This document shows positions 56,872 to 64,000 of a stretch of DNA of 64,000 nucleotides, in pieces. Below the pieces are notes generated by a model. That model was not told where the DNA came from and did no database searches. It saw only the letters and a program-made list of their open reading frames with translations. Location: assembly GCA_001600055.1 (NCBI GenBank), contig BCIV01000009.1:62001-126000 (forward strand). Reading direction: 5' to 3'. Numbering within the stretch: the first letter of the stretch is position 1; each line of letters opens with the position of its first letter. This DNA is from Filobasidium wieringae (Eukaryota; Basidiomycota; Tremellomycetes; Filobasidiales; Filobasidiaceae). The position numbers and the translations under genes are program-made.

Positions 56872-58815
56872 CTAGGTACGGAAGATCCGGATGAGTCTTT
56901 GATCAGTGATGATCCTACGCATACACATAATCTCTCAGCAAGATACGGGTCGTCATCGCTCAAGAGCCAGACTCACCTGGTCCTACACAGCGGACATTCC
57001 CTCGTTGTGCTCATGACCAACTTGGAGCAGTCCTGACACATACTCAGATGCCCACAATCCACTACTGCCAACTCGGCATCTTCGTCCTGGCAAACTACAC
57101 ACAATCCATCTCTTTCCACTGACGCCGCAGGTCCTGTAGGTGCAGTACGTTTGACTTCCGCTTCTTCTTTCTCGATACTGGAGCTGCTTATCCCTTCGCT
57201 CATATTTGTATGAGATTGCGACCCCTCGGTTGCAGCCTCAGCTTCTTCTTCCTCCTTCGCAAGCCTTTCTAACCGTTTCCTCTCCACCTTGATCAACTCC
57301 TGGACCTTCTTGACCAGTTCGCTCTTTTCCAACACCTGCGAGAAATCTACCTTGACGTGATTGTCGAACAAGATGGCCTTCAATGTTCCGATAGAAAGAG
57401 TAGAGATGTATGAGAATGGCAGGGGCACAAGAGCAGATAAAGTGGGATGAGGTGGCGTTGGAGGTCGCTTCGGCGCAGGAGTGGGTCTAGGAGGAGCAGC
57501 AGTCGGAGTCGGTCGAGGTGCTTGTGTCGGAGCATGAGGTGGACGAGGCTGTGGATGTACAGGCCTGGCTTGATACCCAGGACCAGGTCGAGGAGCGAAC
57601 GCAGGGTTGTAATTTGGAGGTCTCGCGAAATGGCCCGGCGGAGGAGCAGTTTGCGTAGGTGGTCTCATCGGTGGCACTCTGTTCTGGGATGGTGAAACTC
57701 TGGTTCCGTTGCTCATACTGTTAGGTTGATCTGGCCTGTTTGCGGTAGCAGGTCGAGTATTAGTTGTAGATGGAGTTGGAGGCAGGACCCCTTCTTTCGG
57801 CACAGATCGTCGTCGGTAATAGCTCTGTATCAGAGCCAACTTAGTGTATGTTTCACAACACGCTCGATCGAGGTACATACCTCAGCGGCAAGAGGCATTG
57901 TCCCCGTTCGAGGGTCTTTTGCCTTGACGATTAACTGCACGAAATCCTCCTTTTCAATCGCAGAAACGGCAGAGGGATTCAAATTAAAAGCCTTTATGAA
58001 TTGCTGTAGCCGCTTAAGCGGAAGCGTCCGTAAATATGCGGCGTCCCCAGAAACCACTTTGAGCGAGAACGCGAGCGTTGGTCAAGTCTCTTGCTATTTA
58101 GCAGGTATAGTCTGACTCACATTGTAACGTAGGGTAACAAAAATCACAGACTTCCACCATTTCATNCCCCCCGCCTCTTGGTCCAGCCCCTACAGTACTA
58201 GATCCTGGAGCCTGTCGGGATGATATCCCTTGACGAGGCATCAGAGCTGATTTGGTATCGCTGTGATCTGAGCAATACTGATAGCCGCAAAAATGACAGT
58301 TATGGGCTCTTCTGAAGATTGGAATAAAGGATTTGCCGCAAGATCGGCAGTCTATGTCGAGCAGATATTTAGGTAAACGGTGCTCTGAAACCTAAGGTCT
58401 AGCTTCTCACCATCGGATTCGATCATAGGTGGCGGGCCGGATACTGGTAATCGGAGTCAGCCAGGTATCCGTCATGAGGGTCGAACAGAGAGCTCACGAA
58501 TAGGAAGTCCAGATGAAGAAGATGATTTGCTGACCGTACTTGCATTAGGGGATGAAGAATATGGGTTGGAGACTGGGAGATTGCAGATTGGTTTCAGGTG
58601 CCCGGACGGACAAAGCGTTTCAACACACCTCGTTCCCCTACACTATCGATCTGTATATCTTCGCTGGTAGTCACCTTTCCAGAAAACGTACGTTCTGGAA
58701 CAGCTCTGTGGAGAGGAGTACCTCCTGATCCCGGGTGTAAAGGAGCCAAGTTGTATGTATGGCCTCCGAGCCCATTCTGCTCAACCGAATTTGCGGACAT
58801 CCCGTCGATTCTCAT
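56872..58815 (-). CDS. FYVE-like and RING domain E3 ubiquitin ligase (RNF34/RFFL-like)
   Basis: The order is N-terminal disordered region, an FYVE-like zinc finger, a SAP-like helical segment, a Pro-rich linker and a C-terminal RING, the layout of animal RNF34 and RFFL. The zinc finger reads DCRSCGKSFIPIFRRAHNCH, FCGYQYCSDHSD, and VCDFCYPTLQ; the R-H-H-C-R phosphoinositide motif of true FYVE domains is altered to R-R-A-H-N-C-H. The SAP-like part is TLPLKRLQQFIKAFNLNPSA. The RING is CVVCQDEDAELAVVDCGHLS, MCQDCS and ECPLCRTR, then across an intron IITDQRLIRIFRT, TAG at 56872-56874. The ATG is at 58815. An N-terminal splice junction near 58640 is unresolved. The ambiguous base at 58166 lies in the finger coding sequence. 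Confidence 0.82.
58166..58166. other. Ambiguous base (n)
   Basis: A single undetermined base sits beside a run of C residues within the FYVE-like finger exon. With n counted as one base the frame continues correctly (GGG-nAT-GAA-ATG), so a single base is the likely true length. Confidence 0.95.
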
Positions 58816-59414
58816 TTAGTGTCCCAAGTGAGGAACGGCTTCTTTCAAGATATGTTTGGCTGATCCTAGTGAGGTGTGATACCACAAGGTTGCTATAGAG
58901 CTAGGCCGATGGAAAGAGCCAGGAAGATGTACGGGTGTAGTTTGATCTTATCAACAGATGCGTAAAGTTCGGAGCTATATCGTGATTGCACAGTCCAACA
59001 TCTAGATTCTAAGCAGGCGTGCGACTGAGCATGATGCTGTTGTTCATCTGTAGCTCTGCGCAAATGCAACTGGCTTAAACGTTAAACAGTCAATAGAATG
59101 AAAGGATATCAGACAAACGGGACAGGATCGAACGGGGATCTCGACCTGGAATGCGCGAGCGGGTTACCAATCAATCCTGGGGCCCCACGCGGCCAGAACC
59201 TTCTCAATCGTCAACGCCGGCCGGAACTTGATCCTGGTAAGATTCAAAGCCACTAGTGTTCTAAAGACTCCATATGCCACCAGGAAACGTATAGTACAAA
59301 CAACATGATGATGGAAACCAAAAGGATATACAAGCCGCGAATGTCCAGAGGAGAAGAGTCCGAAGGGATCGAATTTTGATGTGTATGTGATATATCCGGT
59401 ATAAGATACTTTGT
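58816..59414. other. Intergenic: RING gene promoter and NOG1 3' flank
   Basis: This 599-bp gap between two minus-strand genes has no ORF of note. On the minus strand at about 59110-59200 there are tRNA-box-like words (TGGCCGCGTGG, GTTCGATCC), but no clover-leaf can be formed. Confidence 0.45.
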
Positions 59415-61883
59415 TTACCTTCGGTCGGTACCACCACCACCTCTCTTTCCTGAGAATAGCCACTTGGGCATGGTATCCGAGACACTGTGAAAGTAACGAA
59501 AACCATGTCAAGACGTTGTCCCCTTAGATTATCAATACGCATTACTAACCTTCGGTCTCCCTCTCCGGCACGACCCAAACGACCCCTCTTCCTCCTCATG
59601 AGCTTCTCCAACTGCTGGGCCTTGGCCAACTGCTCTTCCGTACCGAATCCAGCCACTCTTCGATCGCCCTTGACCTTCCTTCCAGCCACTCCCTTGGCCT
59701 TTGTAGGTTCCTGACCGTCCATATCGACCTCCATACCATCCTCTCCACCCTCGATCGTGTTGGCTTCGTAAGCCTCCCTCTTCTGATCGATAAGCCCGGC
59801 AGCCCTCTTCTCCAACTGCTTGGGGTCCAACCCAATCTGTCGCATTCCAGTGGTGAACTGTTTGAGACTGACGTGCTGAGTCTTTCGGGGAAGGATAGGT
59901 CGGTTCTTGAGGGTGTTCTTGGCTTGAGAGAGCTTTTTGAGAAGAGCCTTCTTCTCCGAGATCTGAGTGGCAGCATCCCTGATCTCTTCCTCGTCGGATC
60001 CGATCTATCAAGCACATAGGAGGTTAGCTTGTAAGCCATCGAATGCAAGAATAGAGAAACCTACAATCTCCTCGTCGTCCTCCTTGTAAAACCCTTCGGC
60101 TTCGAGCCTCTCCTCTTCCCTCTCGAGAGCCTCGAGCTTCTCCATGATATCGGCGTCGATGAAGTCGGCAACGTTCTTTCCGTCCAAAATCTCGGGCTGG
60201 ATGTCGTACTTCCACTCGGGGTCCTCCAACAACCAGTTCTCTAAGAAGGTTCGATTCATCAGTAACCATATACTCAGGCGTTCCCGCGAGCATGACTCAC
60301 TCCTGAGATCCTGAGTAAAGATACCCTTGCCCATGAAGTCCTGCTCGTCGTCCTTCTCCAATCGGATCCTCTCTGGGTCCTCTTTGTCGTACTTCTTCCT
60401 GGCCAAAGCGGCAGGAGGGATGAACGCCGGTCGCTCGACATCGTCACGCTTGGAAGGCATGGCAACGTGAATCTTGTTGGCAACGGCTTCCAACCTGTTT
60501 CCTCTCAGCTTCTGCTCGACTCGGTGGGCGAGAAGAGCATCACAAGCCTTGTCTCGGACATTGACTACACCCTCTTCAGTGTAGGCAGAGGTCTGAACAC
60601 AGGTAACCTCGGGCAAGTTGATGATCTCGTCAACAAGCGCTCGGGTCTCGGCTTCGAGCTCGTCCAGTCGCAAAACGTCAATCTTGTTGATAACGAGGAT
60701 GACGGGCTTGTTGTTGAACAAGGGCTTGATGGAGTGGAACAACTTGCACTGGGCCTCAACGGTGTATCCACACTGCTCGGAGACGTCCATAAAGTAGAGG
60801 ACAGCGGATCGGAGATGAGCAAGAGCAGTGATGGACTGCATCTCAATGGTAGTGAACTCTTCCAAAGGACGATCCAAAAGTCCGGGAGTATCAATCACCT
60901 GCCATCGCAAGTATCGGTAGTCCATGTGTCCAACGAACAAAGACTTGGTGGTGAACGCGTACTACGTCATAGAAACCCTTGTTTATCAGCTACCCATTCT
61001 TCTTGTTGCCGCTGCAGCTGATACTAACAGGTTGGACATCGACATCGGCCCTGGTGATTTTGTTGATGAAACTACTCTTTCCGACGTTGGGGTATCCACA
61101 GATGATCAAAGTCCTGGTGTTAGGATCGATCGCGGGTAAACGAGAGATATGTTGTCGGACCTGCTCCAAATAAGCAAGAGGCTCTTTCTGACGACGCATG
61201 ATGGTGGCCATTCTGGATTGTGCCAGATGGTCGATATCAGTTTCGAAATCCCGCGAGTGAAGCAACTAAGGTCGTGACTGACCGTCCCAAAGCAGCCTTC
61301 TTCAACTGCTTACACCTATACAAACTGTCTCCGAACTTCAACAGCCTGACATAATCCTTTCCAACCTGATCGATCAAATGACGAGCCGTGTTAAGCTGAC
61401 CCAAAGCAAGCTTGTAATGGTTCTTGTCGTAAAGAACGTTCAAGAGGGAGGAAAGGAAGGGGTGCAAGTTCTAGATCAAGTAGCAAGAGGTAAGAAGCTG
61501 ATTTCACATGGCCGGACAGGGGGAATGATGGACTGACGTCGAGAATAGGGAATTCGGACAAGATTCCACCTAGCTTCATATCGAAAAGATCTTGAGTGAA
61601 CTTGACCTTTCGCATGTAGACTGTTGGTGGAGATGATTCAGATAACGCTAATCACGCCTATCTAGCTCTTCTAAACTCACAATTCCTGATACGGGAGATC
61701 TTGAACTAGAGTTCGAAAATTGTCTGTTTAGCTTGCGAATCCAATTTCTCAACCAAACGGATTGCAACGCACGTTCTTGTGAATAACAGTAGGAGTCTTC
61801 CTCTGAACCGAGGAAAGAATGATATCGAGGAAATCATTGACGTTGGGGACAGGCGTGATCGCCTTGAGACCGTTAACAGACAT
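59415..61883 (-). CDS. NOG1: Nucleolar GTP-binding protein 1 (60S biogenesis)
   Basis: Nog1 is an essential Obg-like GTPase of pre-60S particles, passing from nucleolus to cytoplasm. The start at 61883 ([20 protein letters not shown]) leads to [20 protein letters not shown] and LRKAA-type helices. The G domain is complete: G1 [15 protein letters not shown]2/G3 [20 protein letters not shown] and [13 protein letters not shown]4 NKID, with the NOG1 signature [12 protein letters not shown]. Then come [47 protein letters not shown] and a basic tail (RKKGRLG-like) ending [25 protein letters not shown] at 59415-59417. About 650 residues, as in other fungi. About seven introns. TCACGTGA lies 217 bp upstream, also found near NOP4. 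Confidence 0.95.
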
Positions 61884-62099
61884 CTTGCTTCAAAGTTTCT
61901 TGAGGTGGAAAAGGGGAGGAAGGGGAATAGAGATGTAGACTACGTCGATAGAGTGTCGGGGATGACTCTCTTCCAGGCGATGAGGGAAGGACGAGGGGTG
62001 AGTGAATCCGAATGGTAGAGAGGACTTTTGACAAATCTTGAGATTGTCGCCTGCGCGGGAGAATGCCTTGCGAGGCGTAAGAAATCAAAAATACGTTGA

Positions 62100-62107
62100 T
62101 CACGTGA
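62100..62107. promoter_or_regulatory. TCACGTGA palindrome
   Basis: Exact copy 217 bp upstream of the NOG1 ATG. Confidence 0.45.
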
Positions 62108-62314
62108 TTTACGCCCAACCATGTTTACACTTTGAGACTTCTGAAACACGGTAATGATAATGACGAGATCGACAAGTCAGCATCGATGGTGCATGCCCTC
62201 TGAGATATTGTTGTCGGTGATTATCAAAGGTCTCAAAGGCAATGGCAGAATACGACTTGAACAGTTTATCGTTTTCTGAAGATGATCAAATCCGAGATAC
62301 CTGGCCAAAATCAG

Positions 62315-62322
62315 TCACGTGA
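62315..62322. promoter_or_regulatory. TCACGTGA palindrome
   Basis: Exact copy 98 bp upstream of the SET-domain gene ATG. Confidence 0.45.
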
Positions 62323-62419
62323 TATGAATCAAGCTGGCATCTGTACAATACTGATCTCGCTATCAGCAAGATGCAAGCTTCCGAAACACCCTATTTATGT
62401 GCTTGTGGTCAGATCAGCG

Positions 62420-64000
62420 ATGGATCCTTTTATAACATGGTTTAAACAAAACGGGGGCTACTGGTCTGACAATCTCGAGCTGAAACAAGGTGAATCGCGG
62501 TATATCATAAGACTCTTTTACGACTGGCTCATTCGTTCAACGACAGACGATACATGGGGAGTACATCTGGTTGCTAAAAAGGAAATCGCACCAGAAGTCT
62601 CGAAAGACGCCGATACAAATCCATTAGAATTGGTTCGGTGTCCTTCCTGTCTGATCATTACCAAGGGCCTAGCTGTAGATGCAATCATCTCGACATTCAC
62701 ATCGATCTCTCAATCTTCGAACGAACAGCTTGCAAAGAACCTCGAATCATGGTCGGAAAGACAACTCATAACGTTTTATCTATTCCTACATTATTTTCCA
62801 ACTGCAATCATACCTCAAACCTACATGAAGCATGAGACGTATGTTTCCCTCCTTCCTAAATCTAATGAGATACCTGTTCCTGTATTGTGGACCGAACCGG
62901 AAAGGGAATTAACAAAAGGAAGTAATCTGGCTCACGCAGCGGAGAAGGTTTTGGAACTGTGGAAAAAGGAATGGGAGGGGATACTAGGTAGTTTCAACGG
63001 GATCGAAGGGCTGGAGGAGGTCTTATCGAGCATCCGAGGGACAGGTGATATTCCGTAAGTCCGAAATTTAGGGGTTCGCAGGCTACAAGCTCATACCGGA
63101 TCTTATATGGACACCAAAGTCAAGAATACGTACTTTCGAACGCATGGTTGATGTCCCGATCATTCCCCTCCTCCTTGATTTCCCCCACCTCGACCCACTC
63201 GATAAATCCTTCTCACATTCAGCCAAAACCAGAACACCCCGCTTCCACCAGTCTTGGAGATAACGGTCCGGACGAAGGGGAGCTCTCTTATCCGATTTTG
63301 TTGCCCGGAATAGATCTGTTCAATCACAAGCAAGGTACACCTGTGACTTGGACTAGTCATTCTCCCACCTCATCTTCATCTCTCGAAAAAAGTGGGAATG
63401 CAGTTGGATTTGGGGTACGATCAACGATCTCAAAGGGTCAACAGATATTCAACAACTACGGTCCTAAGGGTAACGAAGAGCTATGCTTGGGGTACGGGTT
63501 CATGGAGTCTGAGAACGTCTATACCAACGTGGCTATAAAGCTTGGAAGCTCTGCCAGTCTTCCTCCCGATGTCTTGGAGGAACTGAGCGAGAAAGGTTTG
63601 AGCTGGGAAGAAGTTCATTATTTGAAGAGGGAAGACCAGGGGATCCCTCTGAACCTCTTGAGAACTATTGCGATTTGCCAATACGGGGATCATTTCCCTG
63701 ACGGATTTCAATGGACCAATTGGTTGAAGGAGATGGAGGAGGATGGAGACGACGAGAAGAGGGAGATGGTTGAGATGGGCTTGGATTTTGTGGAGGTGAT
63801 TTTGGATATGCTCCAGAGCAAGATCAATACGAACCAAGCGTACTTGGAACGGGATGAAGAGTACGCTCAACGGGAAGAAAATAAGGGCAAACTGAGGGAG
63901 GAGGTGGTTCGGATGGCCGCATATTATCTGAAAGGTGAGGGATACTTTTGGATAGACCTGCGCCGACGTTCTGTTCTAACATGTTATCTGCTTGACATCT
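62420..64000 (+). CDS. SET-domain lysine methyltransferase (SETD3/Rubisco-LSMT class), 3' end cut off
   Basis: The ATG at 62420 begins MDPFITWFKQNGGYW, and an intron joins it to DDTWGVHLVAKKEI, the split SET domain start. Middle landmarks: ISQSSNEQLAKNLESWSERQ, LITFYLFLHYFPTA, and after an intron QEYVLSNAWLMSRSF. The catalytic end is LLPGIDLFNHKQGTPVTW with QQIFNNYGPKGNEELCLGYG, matching the D-x-x-N-H and N-Y-G-x-K-x-N-x-E-L motifs of protein lysine methyltransferases of the SETD3/SETD6/RKM type. A C-terminal helical region (substrate-binding domain) follows to a donor (AAAGGTGAGG near 63933), after which the window ends inside an intron. Yeast relatives methylate ribosomal proteins; the substrate here is unknown. 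Confidence 0.88.

Larger units (their letters stand above)
61884..62419. promoter_or_regulatory. Divergent promoter of NOG1 and the SET gene
   Basis: The 536 bp between divergent start codons carry two TCACGTGA palindromes, at 62100-62107 and 62315-62322. The second is 98 bp upstream of the SET gene ATG. Confidence 0.55.

Noticed and set aside
59105..59200. Possible tRNA on the minus strand, with TGGCCGCGTGG (A-box-like) and GTTCGATCC (B-box-like).
   Set aside because: Neither the acceptor stem nor the T stem can be paired, and no anticodon stem forms. Spacing also fails for an intronless tRNA.
1..64000. Mobile elements, viral or toxin genes, CRISPR arrays or a biosynthetic cluster.
   Set aside because: I saw no transposase, reverse transcriptase, integrase, capsid, repeat-spacer pattern or clustered biosynthetic enzymes in any frame examined.

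Overview
This is a 64 kb piece of fungal nuclear DNA. The evidence is dense, closely packed protein genes on both strands with many short GT-AG introns (mostly about 50-100 nt), fungal orthologues throughout, and a three-part allantoicase-ureidoglycolate lyase-ureidoglycolate lyase gene of the kind called DAL2,3,3 in Cryptococcus neoformans. I infer a basidiomycete of the class Tremellomycetes (Cryptococcus/Kwoniella side). The species cannot be read from the sequence. I recognised no tRNA, rRNA, transposon or CRISPR array.

Layout from left to right. 0.1-6.3 kb: the ribosome-assembly RRM protein NOP4 (minus) diverges from mitochondrial aspartyl-tRNA synthetase MSD1 (plus). 6.4-6.9 kb: the F1-ATPase inhibitor (minus). 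7.3-10.7 kb: DAL2,3,3 (minus). 11.2-15.3 kb: ASA1 (minus) diverges from the RNA polymerase III subunit RPC5/Rpc37, which has a long N-terminal extension. 15.7-19.4 kb: an uncharacterised repeat-containing ORF and complex I NDUFA5 (both minus), then SGF29 of SAGA (plus). 19.4-24.5 kb: a long gene-poor leader region, then a CRIB/PBD-like protein. 24.9-27.7 kb: an auxin-efflux-carrier-family membrane protein and a tiny membrane ORF (plus). 28.1-32.8 kb: PFK26-like 6-phosphofructo-2-kinase and a disordered protein with an Hsp20-like C-terminus (both minus). 33.6-38.2 kb: an RraA-family enzyme (plus), VPS37 of ESCRT-I and a BAP31-family ER protein (both minus). 39.7-42.8 kb: a 1033-residue low-complexity protein (plus). 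42.9-48.3 kb: ARMT1-type DUF89 protein (minus), an F-box-like protein (plus), and the E2 enzyme UBC8 (minus). 49.4-53.9 kb: NAC-alpha EGD2 and the TPR protein EMW1 (both plus). 53.9-56.9 kb: mostly unresolved DNA with weak small ORFs. 56.9-64 kb: an FYVE-like/RING E3 ligase and the 60S GTPase NOG1 (both minus), then a SET-domain methyltransferase (plus) that runs off the right end.

The genes are mainly housekeeping functions: ribosome biogenesis, translation, mitochondrial energy metabolism, purine-nitrogen use, glycolytic control, ubiquitin and membrane trafficking. I see no co-regulated cluster and no clear undescribed multi-gene system. The most noteworthy observations are the tandem lyase fusion, an H-to-S change in the phosphatase half of PFK26, unusually small coding exons at the 5' ends of three genes, the RPC5 extension, the Hsp20-tailed disordered protein, and a recurring TCACGTGA motif in promoters. 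Exon boundaries were derived by eye from splice signals and protein similarity known to me; no search was run.
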